Source: an uncultured Paracoccaceae bacterium
Lineage (GTDB): Bacteria; Pseudomonadota; Alphaproteobacteria; Rhodobacterales; Rhodobacteraceae
Direction: 5' to 3'
Assembly (NCBI GenBank): GCA_947495795.1
Contig: CANMAI010000011.1
Coordinates: forward strand, 124,001-188,000
Length of the DNA: 64,000 nt
Every line of letters starts with the position of its first letter. Within the stretch, counting starts at the first letter, position 1. A model generated the notes under the pieces. That model was not told the origin of the DNA. It worked only from the letters and a program-made list of their open reading frames with translations, and ran no database searches. Shown one piece after another: positions 7,133 to 16,553 of the stretch. The position numbers and the translations under genes are program-made.

Positions 7133-9928
7133 TTATTCGGCGGCGACGCGGGCTTCTCCTGTGATCACGCGGCAGGCTGAGAACTTGAACTCGGGGATTT
7201 TGCCGAAAGGGTCGAGTTGGGGGTTTGTCAGGGTGTTGGCCGCGGCTTCGACGAAGGCGAAGGGGATGAAGACCATGTCCTTTGCGATGGCGCGGTCGGC
7301 GCGGGCGGCGAGGGTGATCTGGCCGCGGCGGGTCTCTACCGTGATCATCTCGCCCGGCTCCACGCCCAGCATTTTCAGCGTGCCGGGGTGGAGGGCGGCG
7401 GTGGCCTCCGGTTCCAGCGCGTCGAGGGCACCCGCGCGGCGGGTCATCGAGCCGGTGTGCCAGTGTTCCAGCATCCGGCCCGTGGTGAGGATCATCGGGA
7501 AGGTCTCGTCCGGCACCTCCGCCGGAGGCGTCACACGGGCGGGCGTGAACTTGGCGCGGCCTGCGCGGCGGGGGAAGCCGTCGCCGAAGACGACAGGTTG
7601 GCCCGGATCGTCGTTGGAGAGGCAGGGATAGGTGACCGCGCCTTCCGTTTCCAGCCGGTTCCACGTGATATGGTGGAGCGAGCGCATGGACATCTTCATC
7701 TCGTTAAAGACCATGCGGGGCGTGTCGTAATCCCAGTCGAGGCCCAGGCGGTTGGCCATGTCTACGATGATGCGCCAATCCTCGCGTGCCTCGCCCGGAG
7801 CGGGGATTGCCCTGCGGCCCATCTGGACCTGACGGTTGGTGTTGGTGACGGTGCCGGTCTTCTCTGGCCATGCGGTGGCGGGCAGGATGACATCGGCGTA
7901 ATTGGCGGTTTCCGTCAGGAAGATGTCCTGCACGACGAGGTGGTCGAGGCTGGCCAGGGCCTGACGGGCGTGTTCCACATCCGGGTCCGACATGGCCGGG
8001 TTTTCGCCCATGATGTACATGCCCTTGATCTCGCCGCGATAGATGGCGTCGATGATCTCCACCACCGTCAGTCCGGGCTGGGGGTCGATCTCCGTTTTCC
8101 AGAGGTGGTGGAAAAGCTCGCGCGTGCCCTGATCGGTGACGGACTGGTAGTCGGGCAGGACCTGCGGGATGAGGCCTGCATCTGACGCGCCCTGCACGTT
8201 GTTCTGCCCGCGCAGGGGGTGGAGGCCGGAGCCCGGGCGGCCGATCTGGCCGCAGAGAAGGGCGAGGGAGATGAGGCAGCGGGCGTTGTCCGTGCCGTGG
8301 ATGTGCTGGGAGACGCCCATGCCCCAGAAGATCATGGCGTTGGTGGCATCCGCATAGGCGCGGGCGACTTGCCGGATGGTGTCGGCATCGATGCCGCAAA
8401 GTTCGGCCATGCGTTCGGGCGGGAAGGCGCGGATATGGTCGCGGAACTCGAAGAAACCCTCGGTGAAGCCTTCGATATAGTTCCTGTCGTAGAGTTTCTC
8501 CTCGACGATGACGTTCATGATGCCGTTGAGGAGGGCGACATCCGTGCCGGGGCGGAATTGCAGCATGTGGGTGGCATGGCGCTTGAGGCCCTGGCCGCGC
8601 GGGTCCATCACGATGAGGGTGCCGCCGCGTTTGGTGAACTGCTTGAAATAGGTGGCTGCGACAGGGTGGTTTTCTGTTGGGTTGGCACCGATGACGATGG
8701 CGAGATCCGCATTCTCGATCTCGTTGAACGTCGCCGTGACGGCGCCGGAGCCGACATTTTCCATCAGCGCTGCGACGGAGGAGGCGTGGCAGAGACGGGT
8801 GCAGTGATCGACGTTGTTGTGCTTGAAGCCTTGGCGGATGAGCTTCTGGAAGAGGTAGGCCTCTTCGTTGGAGCATTTGGCGGAGCCGAAGCCCGCGACG
8901 GATTTGCCGCCATAGTAGCTGCGGAGATCGCCGAGGCCGCCCGCCGCCTTTTCCAGCGCTTCCTCCCATGTCGCTTCGCGGAAATGGGTGAGCGGGTTGT
9001 TTGGATCGACATTCAGGCCCTTGTCGGGCGCGTCTTCGCGGCGGATCAGCGGCTTTGTCAGGCGATGGGGGTGGCTGACATAGTCGAAGCCGAAGCGGCC
9101 CTTGACGCAGAGGCGGTTCTGGTTGGCCGGGCCCTCGACGCCGTCGACCCATGCGATCTTGTCATCTTTTATCTTATAGGAGAGTTGGCAGCCGACGCCG
9201 CAATAGGGGCAGACGGATTCCACCTCTCGGTCATAGGCCTTGCTGTCGCCGATCTGGGTTTCCTCTTCGACGGCGCTCGCCTCCATCAGCGCGCCGGTGG
9301 GGCAGGCCTGGACGCATTCGCCACAGGCAACGCAGGTTGAATCGCCCATCGGGTCGGCGAGATCGAAGGTGATTTGCGCATCCGCCCCCCGGCCTGACAT
9401 GCCGATGACGTCATTCACCTGCACGTCGCGGCAGGCGCGGACACAGAGATTGCAGTGGATGCAGGCGTCGAGATTGACGCGCATAGCGACGTGGGAGGCG
9501 TCGAGGAGGGGAATGGTTTCCGGCTCTTTGGCGGGGAAGCGGCTGGTGGTTGTCTCGTTGAGATCCGCCATGTCCCAGAAATGGGAGGATTTGTCATGCG
9601 CAGCGTCGCGTTCGGGTTGGTCCGCGAGCAGCAGTTCCATGACCAGCTTGCGGGATTTTTCAGCGCGGTCGGTGTTGGTGTTCACGACCATGCCTTCGGA
9701 GATTTCGCGGATGCAGGAGGCGACGAGCGTGCGCTCTCCCTCCACCTCGACCATGCAGGCGCGGCAATTGCCGTCGGGTTTGTAGCCCGGTTCCGGCTTG
9801 TGGCAGAGATGCGGGATCCTGAGGCCTGTGCCGTGGGCGGCATCCCAGATGGTGGTGCCTTCCGTGCCGGTTGTCTCCACGCCGTTGAGGGTGAAGGTGA
9901 CAAGTTTCGGCGCTGTTGCGTCTAGCAT
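7133..9928 (-). CDS. fdsA: NAD-dependent formate dehydrogenase, alpha (molybdopterin) subunit
   Basis: A 931-residue catalytic subunit that oxidises formate to CO2 at a bis-MGD molybdenum site. The N-terminal 2Fe-2S domain has C42, C55, C58 and C72. It is followed by the His-Cys region near 110-120, two 4Fe-4S motifs (C156-159-162-166 and C199-202-205-209), and the cluster CPYCGVGC at 240-247 with C274. The metal-binding residue is Cys380 (RLCHASS), not selenocysteine, as in the FdsA group. The remainder is the molybdopterin oxidoreductase and C-terminal cofactor-binding domain. It would work with the fused G-B subunit at 10964-12640 to pass electrons to NAD. fdsC and fdsD, usually just downstream, are absent here; only hairpin repeats follow. 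Confidence 0.95.
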   Translation of the reverse strand: MLDATAPKLVTFTLNGVETTGTEGTTIWDAAHGTGLRIPHLCHKPEPGYKPDGNCRACMVEVEGERTLVASCIREISEGMVVNTNTDRAEKSRKLVMELLLADQPERDAAHDKSSHFWDMADLNETTTSRFPAKEPETIPLLDASHVAMRVNLDACIHCNLCVRACRDVQVNDVIGMSGRGADAQITFDLADPMGDSTCVACGECVQACPTGALMEASAVEEETQIGDSKAYDREVESVCPYCGVGCQLSYKIKDDKIAWVDGVEGPANQNRLCVKGRFGFDYVSHPHRLTKPLIRREDAPDKGLNVDPNNPLTHFREATWEEALEKAAGGLGDLRSYYGGKSVAGFGSAKCSNEEAYLFQKLIRQGFKHNNVDHCTRLCHASSVAALMENVGSGAVTATFNEIENADLAIVIGANPTENHPVAATYFKQFTKRGGTLIVMDPRGQGLKRHATHMLQFRPGTDVALLNGIMNVIVEEKLYDRNYIEGFTEGFFEFRDHIRAFPPERMAELCGIDADTIRQVARAYADATNAMIFWGMGVSQHIHGTDNARCLISLALLCGQIGRPGSGLHPLRGQNNVQGASDAGLIPQVLPDYQSVTDQGTRELFHHLWKTEIDPQPGLTVVEIIDAIYRGEIKGMYIMGENPAMSDPDVEHARQALASLDHLVVQDIFLTETANYADVILPATAWPEKTGTVTNTNRQVQMGRRAIPAPGEAREDWRIIVDMANRLGLDWDYDTPRMVFNEMKMSMRSLHHITWNRLETEGAVTYPCLSNDDPGQPVVFGDGFPRRAGRAKFTPARVTPPAEVPDETFPMILTTGRMLEHWHTGSMTRRAGALDALEPEATAALHPGTLKMLGVEPGEMITVETRRGQITLAARADRAIAKDMVFIPFAFVEAAANTLTNPQLDPFGKIPEFKFSACRVITGEARVAAE

Positions 9929-9993
9929 GGCAGGGCTCCGGTAAAACGGGATTGGCGTGATTGCTTGGGGCTGGCAGAAGATGCCTCCGGCGG

Positions 9994-10081
9994 GGATATT
10001 TCAGGACATAAGATGGATTGCACTTTCTCTTCATCTTGTGTCCTCAAATATCCCGGGGAGCGCGAGGGGCTGGCCCCTCGC
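9994..10081. repeat. Dispersed inverted repeat plus adjacent hairpin
   Basis: GGATATTTCAGGACATAAGATG at 9994-10015 is mirrored at 10032-10053 with two mismatches. A perfect 9-bp hairpin (GCGAGGGGC, TG, GCCCCTCGC) follows at 10062-10081. The GGATATTT...AAGATG core occurs again at 51023-51115, so this is a repeat family of the genome. It lies in the 492-base gap upstream of fdsA. Confidence 0.65.
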
Positions 10082-10150
10082 TTCGGCGCGGAAAACGGGT
10101 GACGTGCTCTGACACGGAAACTGAGACACGCGGGTGTATTTGGTGATCGC

Positions 10151-10366
10151 TCAAACATTCCTGGCACGCTCCTCTATTGTTTCCTTTGCTTTTTCGGCGT
10201 TAGTGAGGCGGACGCAGATCAATTCGCCAGCGATGAGAATGGCGCGGAAGATCGCGAGAAGTTGGGTTATGAGGTCGAGGCCTTGGTGGCGCATGGTGTC
10301 TAAGCCTGCGACGTGAATGGTTGGGGTGCCATTGTGGTGGATATGGCCCGTCCATCGATATGCCAC
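10151..10366 (-). CDS. Doubtful small ORF upstream of fdsA
   Basis: A 71-codon frame from a GTG at 10366, without a clear ribosome site. The C-terminal half is amphipathic and ends in a charged helix (NAEKAKETIEERARNV), which looks coding. A second frame starting at the ATG near 10418 reads into the same area and then stops, so this could be the remains of one frameshifted small gene. I do not recognise it. The rest of the 9929-10420 gap holds only the repeats. Confidence 0.2.
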   Translation of the reverse strand: MAYRWTGHIHHNGTPTIHVAGLDTMRHQGLDLITQLLAIFRAILIAGELICVRLTNAEKAKETIEERARNV

Positions 10367-10420
10367 AGCAACACTGGAACACCACGGCAGCCCACGACGA
10401 TTGTTCCGTGCCTATTCATC

Positions 10421-10963
10421 CTAATCGACCTTTTCGCTCTCTAGGGCTCTAGAATAGAGTCCCCACATATCGGTGGAGACTTTTGAGAAGACTCCAGTAA
10501 AGGGCCTTATGCTTTCCATGGAGGTTCTATCCGCTGCCGAAAAATCAATGTTCTCAAGTCGTGCGCAGATCTGTCTGCGCTCTTCCTCGAAGAGCGATGC
10601 GGTGTTGTAGGACACTCTCGCCCGTCTGAACGGCTCTCCCTGACGGGCAAACGTTAAGTTCGCGAGGGTCCCAAGACCTGATTTGGCGGAACAGCTGAGG
10701 CGCGAAATTGACGCGAACAATTCGAGCTCATAAGATTCCGTATCGATCCCGCAAACATGGGCATAGGGTATCGCTATGCTGGCTAAACTCACCACGAGCA
10801 TGGCCTCCGGCATGAGCCGATGTGTCTCTGTATCTGTGAGCATTTCGTTTGGCATGTCATAAAGACCTGACTCTTGGCAAAGATAGTCGCTCGTCGATTG
10901 CGCAAACACCGGATTAGCGGCCAAAGCGAAAGCAAAACCAATACAAGCTGCTTGGCTAAGCAT
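10421..10963 (-). CDS. Predicted secreted protein of unknown function
   Basis: A 180-residue protein with a typical signal peptide (MLSQAACIGFAFALAANPVFAQ), so the mature part is probably periplasmic. Five Cys remain after the signal, and the rest is mixed helical and charged with no motif I know. The ATG directly abuts the TGA of fdsGB (no spacer), so it is co-transcribed with and perhaps translationally coupled to that gene. The position, between the two formate dehydrogenase subunits, is unusual, because G, B and A subunits normally follow each other. A role in formate metabolism is possible but not shown; it may simply be an insertion. Confidence 0.65.
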   Translation of the reverse strand: MLSQAACIGFAFALAANPVFAQSTSDYLCQESGLYDMPNEMLTDTETHRLMPEAMLVVSLASIAIPYAHVCGIDTESYELELFASISRLSCSAKSGLGTLANLTFARQGEPFRRARVSYNTASLFEEERRQICARLENIDFSAADRTSMESIRPFTGVFSKVSTDMWGLYSRALESEKVD

Positions 10964-12640
10964 TCAAATCTCATCCCCGAAATGCTTCATCGTGAGGCGG
11001 ATCGGGTTGGGGGCGGCTTGGCCGAGGCCGCAGATGCTGGCGTCGGCCATGACGGTGCAGAGGTCTTCGAGGAGGGATTGGTCCCATGTGTCGGCGCTCA
11101 TGAGCTTCACCGCTTTTTCGCAGCCCGTGCGGCAGGGGGTGCATTGGCCGCAGCTTTCATCCTCGAAGAATTTGAGCATGTTGAGGGCGGCGTCGCGGGC
11201 GCTGTCCTTGTCGCTGAGTACGACGACGGCGGCTGAGCCGATGAAGCTGCCGTGGGGTTGGAGTGTGTCGAAGTCGAGCGGGACGTCTGACAGGCTTGCG
11301 GGCAGAAGGCCGGAGGAGGGGCCGCCGGGTTGGTAGGCTTTGAAGCTATGGCCGTTTGCCATGCCGCCGGCGGATTCAATGATATCCGTGATTGTGGAGC
11401 CTGCTGGGAGGAGGTGGACGCCGGGGTTTTTCACGCGCCCAGAGACGGAGTAGGAGCGGAGGCCGGTGCGGCCGTTCTTCTCTGTGCTGTTCAGGATTTC
11501 GGGGCCGTTCTCGGCCACTTTCTGGATCCAGTAGAGGGTTTCCACGTTGTGGACGAGGGTCGGCTGGCCGAAGAGGCCGACCTGCGCCACATAAGGAGGG
11601 CGGTGGCGGGGGAGGCCGCGTTTGCCCTCGATGCTCTCGATCATCGCGCTCTCTTCGCCGCAGATATAGGCGCCCGCGCCGCGGCGGAGGTCGATGTATC
11701 CGGGCTCGACGATGCCTGCGGCTTCCAGTGCTGCGATTTCTGTGGCGAGGATGTGGAGCACGGCGGGGTATTCGTCGCGCATGTAGATATAGGCGCGGTC
11801 GGCTTCCACGGCCCAGGCGGCGATGAGCATGCCTTCGAGGAAGGTGTGGGGCTCGCGTTCGAGATAGTAGCGATCCTTGAAAGTGCCGGGTTCGCCTTCG
11901 TCGCCGTTGACTGCGAGGTAGCGGGGGCCGGGGTTGCCGCGCACGAAGCCCCATTTCTTGCCGGAGGGAAAGCCCGCGCCGCCCAGACCGCGGAGGCCGG
12001 ATTGCGCGATCCTGTCCTGCAGGGCCTCCCAATTGCCGCTTTCGTGGAGGGATTTCAGCGTCGTGTAGTCGCCATAATCGCCAAGCGTCTGGTAGGTCGG
12101 GATGTGGGTGTGGGTGTCGTCCGCGGCGATGGCGGCTTCAACTTTTTCGGGCGTCGCGTGATCGATGTGGTTGTGGCCAAGTTCCAGCGTCGGGGCGGTG
12201 TCGCAGCGGCCCATGCAGGGGGCGCGGAGGACGCGGACCTTGGCGGGGTCGAGGCCGGTTTCGAGCACGGATTTGAGTTGTTGGGCGCCAGCGAGTTCGC
12301 AGGAGAGGCTGTCGCAGACGCGGATGGTGAGGGCGGGGGGCGGTGCCTCCCCTTCCTTCACCACGTCGAAATGCGCGTAGAAGGTGGCAACCTCGTAGAC
12401 TTCGGCCTGTGAAAGGCGCATTTCCTCAGCCAATGCGCGCAGGTGGTCGGCGGAGAGGTGGCCGTGCTTGTCTTGAATGAGATGGAGGAACTCGATCAGG
12501 AGGTCGCGGCGGCGGGAGCGGTCGCCGAGAAGCGACCGGATTTCCGTCAGGGCGGCATCATCGAATGCGCGGCCCTTCGGCTTGTGATTGCCCTTGCCCT
12601 TGCCCTGTTTCCAGACGCCGGATTGATCGAGTGGTGCCAT
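10964..12640 (-). CDS. Formate dehydrogenase gamma-beta fusion (NuoE-NuoF-like diaphorase subunit)
   Basis: A 558-residue fusion of the 24-kDa-type (FdsG/NuoE) and 51-kDa-type (FdsB/NuoF) subunits. The first part, to about 160, carries the 2Fe-2S ligands C109, C114, C142 and C146. The second part has the NADH/FMN site (GLRGLGGAGFPSGKKW and NGDEGEPGTFKDR) and, near the end, the 4Fe-4S motif ESCGQCTPCRTGC with SICGLG. It transfers electrons from formate oxidation on FdsA to NAD. ATG 12640 has GGGAGA upstream; a longer in-frame extension to 12697 has no conserved content and is left out. The secreted protein gene at 10421 follows immediately. Confidence 0.92.
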   Translation of the reverse strand: MAPLDQSGVWKQGKGKGNHKPKGRAFDDAALTEIRSLLGDRSRRRDLLIEFLHLIQDKHGHLSADHLRALAEEMRLSQAEVYEVATFYAHFDVVKEGEAPPPALTIRVCDSLSCELAGAQQLKSVLETGLDPAKVRVLRAPCMGRCDTAPTLELGHNHIDHATPEKVEAAIAADDTHTHIPTYQTLGDYGDYTTLKSLHESGNWEALQDRIAQSGLRGLGGAGFPSGKKWGFVRGNPGPRYLAVNGDEGEPGTFKDRYYLEREPHTFLEGMLIAAWAVEADRAYIYMRDEYPAVLHILATEIAALEAAGIVEPGYIDLRRGAGAYICGEESAMIESIEGKRGLPRHRPPYVAQVGLFGQPTLVHNVETLYWIQKVAENGPEILNSTEKNGRTGLRSYSVSGRVKNPGVHLLPAGSTITDIIESAGGMANGHSFKAYQPGGPSSGLLPASLSDVPLDFDTLQPHGSFIGSAAVVVLSDKDSARDAALNMLKFFEDESCGQCTPCRTGCEKAVKLMSADTWDQSLLEDLCTVMADASICGLGQAAPNPIRLTMKHFGDEI

Positions 12641-12889
12641 CGCTACTCTCCCTTGGCTCTGGCGTGCAAGGTGGCAGACGGAGGGGCCGCGAGGCAAATT
12701 CAGATGCGCGAAGGTGCGATTTGTTTTGGTTATCGTGGGGCGCGTATGGGGTCGGGTGGTGCTCCTCCGCCCGATGCCGGTCTGTGCGAAACGGGCAGTG
12801 GGCGGAGGATATGGGGCCTTTGGGAGACCTTGTGCAGCCTTTCGGCTGCGTGCTGTCTGGGCCCCATATGGCTATTGATCGGGTGGGCT
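12641..12889. terminator. Nested hairpins between the RTX array and fdsGB
   Basis: ATATGGGGCC at 12809-12818 pairs with GGCCCCATAT at 12860-12869, and inside lies GCAGCC-TTTC-GGCTGC at 12834-12849. The structure begins about 20 bases past the stop of the last RTX gene (12890) and is a likely end for that transcript, though no T run follows. The remaining bases toward 12640 must hold the fdsGB promoter; I see no clear motif in them. Confidence 0.5.
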
Positions 12890-14674
12890 TCAGATCAGCA
12901 GCCCGAACGCATCGGTTGTGCCGATCAGGCCGTAATCGGTGACGGGATCGAGCAGGTTGACGTCGTCCCGGACAAACGGGTTGCTGAAGCCGTTTGCGAA
13001 GTTGTTGGGTGCGTTGTCGTAGCGGTTGATGGACGCCTCGACGGCATCGTCCCAAGCGAGGACGGTTGCATCATCGTTTATGGGCTCCGGGAGATACGTA
13101 CCGGTTTCGGGATCGAACCTGCGTCTCCACTCGTAATTGTTGCGGATCAGGGAGCCGTTGGTCGGATCGATCTCACCGTCTTCAAAGACCAGGCGATGCT
13201 CATTTTCCATTCGGACCCTCACGCTCCTCTCCAAAAGAAGGCTCGCATCGGTATCACCGAGATAAAACTCGAACAGAGATATTGTGATTTCGCCGATATT
13301 AATGGATGCGCCCGTGCTTTCGACACGGATATAGGCGGTCGCCGTAAACTCTCCTTCCCGGAGAAGCTGCGGGTCGCCGTCCCGGTCCGTATTGAGCTCT
13401 TCATAGATATCAGAGGTCAGGACCTCGAAGACGAGTTCGACATCTTGGCCGGAAAGCCCTTCGAAGACGATGCTTTCGACCCCGGTGATGCCCGAGCCAT
13501 CGGCGGCCTGCTGGATGTAATCGCGCCCGCTGTCTGCGCTGACATAAACGGTGGCGGCAGAGCCGGGCGCAGTGGCGTTGATCCAGTCATTGCCCGCGCC
13601 GCCACGGATTTCGTCCGCGCCGCCGCCGGTATAGATGTAGTCGGCGCTGATGCCGCCTTCAAAGAGATCGTCGCTGCTGCCACCGATCATGAGATCATTT
13701 CCCTGACCGCCTCTCAGCACGGCTCCGCCGCTGCCGCCTACCAGAACATCATCGCCGTTGCCGCCGGTCAGGAAATCAATGCTTGTGTCGGTGAATCGAT
13801 CCGCGAATTCTGAAGCGATGAGCAGATCGCGACCAGCACCGCCGTCGAGAATGTCTTCGCCCGCGCCGCCGACCAGAATATCGTTTCCAGCCTCGCCAAA
13901 TAGCCGATCTTCGGAAGAACTGTTGGTTCCCCCAGACAGAAAATCCTGACCACGCCCCCCGTTCAGAGTGTCGGAACCTCCGTTACCATAGAGGAAATCA
14001 TCGCCGTTGCCGCTTGTAAGAATGTTGTCTCTGAAGTCGCCGATCAGCAGGTCGGCAGAATTGCCGGTTGGTGAGGAATCCCAGTCCGTTACAGGCGGCA
14101 GGCCGCGAAATGTATTGTCGAGAACGACAGAGCGATCAATTTCTGCGCCGTTCGTGTACTCGAAGCCTTCTTCGAGAATAGAACCGTTCAGATCCATGGC
14201 GATGTAGGAGTTGCGGTCGTAGTTCTCGACGCTTGCCACATCGATTGAAATCTCTTCCATGATCAGGTTGGTCAACTCGACGGTTTCGCCCCTGTAGCCG
14301 GGAGAGATTGCCCTGCCAAGGCCGATCTCGTCTTCGGTACCCGTGAGGGCATGAACAAGCTCGTGCACGACGCCGCGCAGGAGCGTATAGGGGCGTGCGG
14401 TGCCTGTTTCGTCGATGATCAGGGTATTGGCATGGTGAGCGGGGTCTATCACGATTTCGCCCCCGCCCGCGGTGGCATTGAATTGACCGGGCGCGTAGAA
14501 GATGTCGATGGTTGCATCTGCCGGTGCCAGCCATGCATCGACAAAACCCTGAAAGAGGTTCGAATTATCGTATGCAGTCCGTATTGCGTCAAGAACCGCC
14601 GCTTGATCGACCGCGCTCCAAGGAAACGGGGTCGGTGGGAAGGTCACTCTGTCTTCAATATTTGAGAATGGCAT
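12890..14674 (-). CDS. RTX protein with N-terminal HExxH putative metallopeptidase domain (copy 3 of 3)
   Basis: A 594-residue protein, last of three tandem paralogs. The N-terminal 200 residues contain the zinc-site motif HELVH at 104-108 and, further on, NYDRNSYIA and ILEEGFEYTNGAEIDRS, conserved in all three copies. From about 210 to 370 there are RTX calcium-binding nonapeptides (GNGDDFLYG, GGAGRDLLI, GGQGNDLMI). A beta-rich region follows, and the protein ends in NPFVRDDVNLLDPVTDYG then LIGTTDAFGLLI. There is no N-terminal signal; RTX repeats plus a hydrophobic end suggest type I secretion, but no exporter genes are nearby. The peptidase role is inferred from HExxH; the domain resembles M91 effector peptidases only loosely. 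Confidence 0.75.
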   Translation of the reverse strand: MPFSNIEDRVTFPPTPFPWSAVDQAAVLDAIRTAYDNSNLFQGFVDAWLAPADATIDIFYAPGQFNATAGGGEIVIDPAHHANTLIIDETGTARPYTLLRGVVHELVHALTGTEDEIGLGRAISPGYRGETVELTNLIMEEISIDVASVENYDRNSYIAMDLNGSILEEGFEYTNGAEIDRSVVLDNTFRGLPPVTDWDSSPTGNSADLLIGDFRDNILTSGNGDDFLYGNGGSDTLNGGRGQDFLSGGTNSSSEDRLFGEAGNDILVGGAGEDILDGGAGRDLLIASEFADRFTDTSIDFLTGGNGDDVLVGGSGGAVLRGGQGNDLMIGGSSDDLFEGGISADYIYTGGGADEIRGGAGNDWINATAPGSAATVYVSADSGRDYIQQAADGSGITGVESIVFEGLSGQDVELVFEVLTSDIYEELNTDRDGDPQLLREGEFTATAYIRVESTGASINIGEITISLFEFYLGDTDASLLLERSVRVRMENEHRLVFEDGEIDPTNGSLIRNNYEWRRRFDPETGTYLPEPINDDATVLAWDDAVEASINRYDNAPNNFANGFSNPFVRDDVNLLDPVTDYGLIGTTDAFGLLI

Positions 14675-14699
14675 AAGGATATCCTTTTCGGGTTAGATG

Positions 14700-16499
14700 T
14701 TAGATCAGCAGGCCGAAGGCGTCGGTTGTGCCGATCAGGCCGTAATCCGTGACAGGATCGAGCAGGTTCACGTCGTCGCGGACATAGGGGTTGCTGAAGC
14801 CGTTTGCGAAATTTTCAGGGGCGGTTGGAGATAGCGGAAAGTTGGATCGTCGCACATCGTCCCAGGCGATGAGGCCGGTATCCTCTCTGACATAGGTTTC
14901 ATCGGCCAATCGATAATTCTCGAAGAGGTCGATAATACCCGGGGACCCGCCGGGAGCATTCTGCGTGAACTGAAAATCATCGAATGTGAGGATCATGTCG
15001 TTCTGCAACTGGGCAGATACATTGAAAGTTTGGGCGTCGATCGCGCTCGTCAGCTCCCTGCCAATGTGATAGTCGGTGCGGCTGATGCTTCCCGAGATGG
15101 AGCCGATATTGATCGACGCACCGGTGCTTTCAACCCGGATTGAGGCGCTGCCGGAGAGGTTGCCGACATAGGTGGCAATCGGAAGCGGCTCGTTTTCGTC
15201 GTCAATGCGATCTTCGTAGTTCACGAAAACGAGTTCCCAGATGATACTGTCGTAGCTCCAGAGCAACTGTACATCGTCGACGGAGATGTCCTCGAACACG
15301 ATTTCGCTTACACCATTGTTGCGCGCACCGTCCGTTCCGGGCTGGATGTAGTCCCGCCCGCTATTGGCATCCAGAATGACTGTTGCGGCAGAGCCGGGCG
15401 CGGTTGCGTTGATCCAGTCATCGCCCGCGCCGCCTCTGATGATATCCGCCCCGCCGCCAGTGTAGATGTAGTCGGCGTTGGAGCCGCCATTAATGGTTTC
15501 ATCGCCTTCGCCGCCGATGATGAGATCGTTGCCCTGACCGCCGTCGAGCACGCCGCCACCGGCGCTGCTGACAAGGACATCGTCCCCCGTTCCGCCGATA
15601 AGTGTGTTGGAAAAGAAATCGGTGTAACGCGCTCCGAAATCGGTGGCGATCAGAAGATCGCGGCCTGAGCCACCATCTAGCGTGTCGCTGCCCCAGCCAC
15701 CCACCAGGATGTCGTTGCCGTGCCCGCCGGTCAGCTGGTCGTCATCAAGGTCACGAACCTGCGTTCCCGTACCGCCATGCAGGAAATCATGGCCGCGCCC
15801 GCCGTCGAGCGTATCGAAGCCGCGACCACCATAGATGAAATCATCGCCGCCGCCGCTTGTCAGGACGTTGCTGAGCTCAGCGCCTATCAGAAGATCGTCC
15901 GAGTTCCAGATGTTGGAGGTGTCCCAGTCCATCCGAATGGCACCGTTCGCGAGCAGAACATCGGGATTCCAAACCCATGAGCGGTCGATCTCTGCGCCGT
16001 TCGTGTATTCAAACCCGTTTTCCAGTATAAGGCCGCCCGTGCCATCAACGGCGACATAGGAATTCTGTTCAGGCAGGCCAAGCTCGCGGTAGATGAGATT
16101 GGAGCGTGCGACCGTATCCCCGCGATAATCCCATGAGCTGGGATTTTCGTTCACGCCGTTGTCCTGAAACTGGGACAACGCATGAATAAGCTCGTGAACA
16201 AGCGACGTGATCAGCGTTTCCGAACGGGCGGTGCCGTTATTGTCGATATACTGCAGGTCCTCGACAGCGGCGGGATCGATTACGATCGTGCCCGAAAAAT
16301 TGCCGATCGCGGCGAGTGCACCGGGGACATAGTTGATAGCGATTCTATGCTCATCGTCAGACAACCATCTGTCCACAAGCCTTTGGAAAACCGACGACCC
16401 CTCATATGCAGTGCGCAAGGCGGCGGTGATGTCGGCCCGGTTGCCGCTGCTCATCGCGTCGTTGAAGAAAATTCTGGGTTCGATGTTTACGAAAAACAT
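14700..16499 (-). CDS. RTX protein with N-terminal HExxH putative metallopeptidase domain (copy 2 of 3)
   Basis: A 599-residue paralog of the neighbouring genes. HELIH lies at 102-106, followed by YRGDTVARSNLIYREL, QNSYVAVD and LENGFEYTNGAEIDRS. The RTX block (GGGDDFIYG, GRGHDFLHG, GHGNDILVG, GGQGNDLII) is followed by the shared TAPGSAATV segment, a divergent beta-rich region, and the common C-terminus ending GTTDAFGLLI. ATG 16499 has CAGGAG upstream at 7 bases. It starts 54 bases after copy 1 and ends 25 bases before copy 3, so the three genes should form one transcript. This copy is the most divergent in the N-terminal domain, lacking part of the stretch before NSY. Export by an unlinked type I system is inferred. 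Confidence 0.75.
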   Translation of the reverse strand: MFFVNIEPRIFFNDAMSSGNRADITAALRTAYEGSSVFQRLVDRWLSDDEHRIAINYVPGALAAIGNFSGTIVIDPAAVEDLQYIDNNGTARSETLITSLVHELIHALSQFQDNGVNENPSSWDYRGDTVARSNLIYRELGLPEQNSYVAVDGTGGLILENGFEYTNGAEIDRSWVWNPDVLLANGAIRMDWDTSNIWNSDDLLIGAELSNVLTSGGGDDFIYGGRGFDTLDGGRGHDFLHGGTGTQVRDLDDDQLTGGHGNDILVGGWGSDTLDGGSGRDLLIATDFGARYTDFFSNTLIGGTGDDVLVSSAGGGVLDGGQGNDLIIGGEGDETINGGSNADYIYTGGGADIIRGGAGDDWINATAPGSAATVILDANSGRDYIQPGTDGARNNGVSEIVFEDISVDDVQLLWSYDSIIWELVFVNYEDRIDDENEPLPIATYVGNLSGSASIRVESTGASINIGSISGSISRTDYHIGRELTSAIDAQTFNVSAQLQNDMILTFDDFQFTQNAPGGSPGIIDLFENYRLADETYVREDTGLIAWDDVRRSNFPLSPTAPENFANGFSNPYVRDDVNLLDPVTDYGLIGTTDAFGLLI

Positions 16500-16553
16500 G
16501 GATTTGCTCCTGATGCTGGGGAGATCTTATTTACAGCGGCGACTCGGACGGCT

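Noticed and set aside
8219-9340. Long open frame on the plus strand (373 codons) opposite fdsA
   Set aside because: It is the antisense frame of a conserved GC-rich gene with all metal-binding motifs on the other strand.
11330-13813. Long plus-strand open frames opposite fdsGB and the RTX gene
   Set aside because: They run across conserved genes and have no ribosome site or recognisable domain; third-position GC bias of the minus-strand genes explains them.
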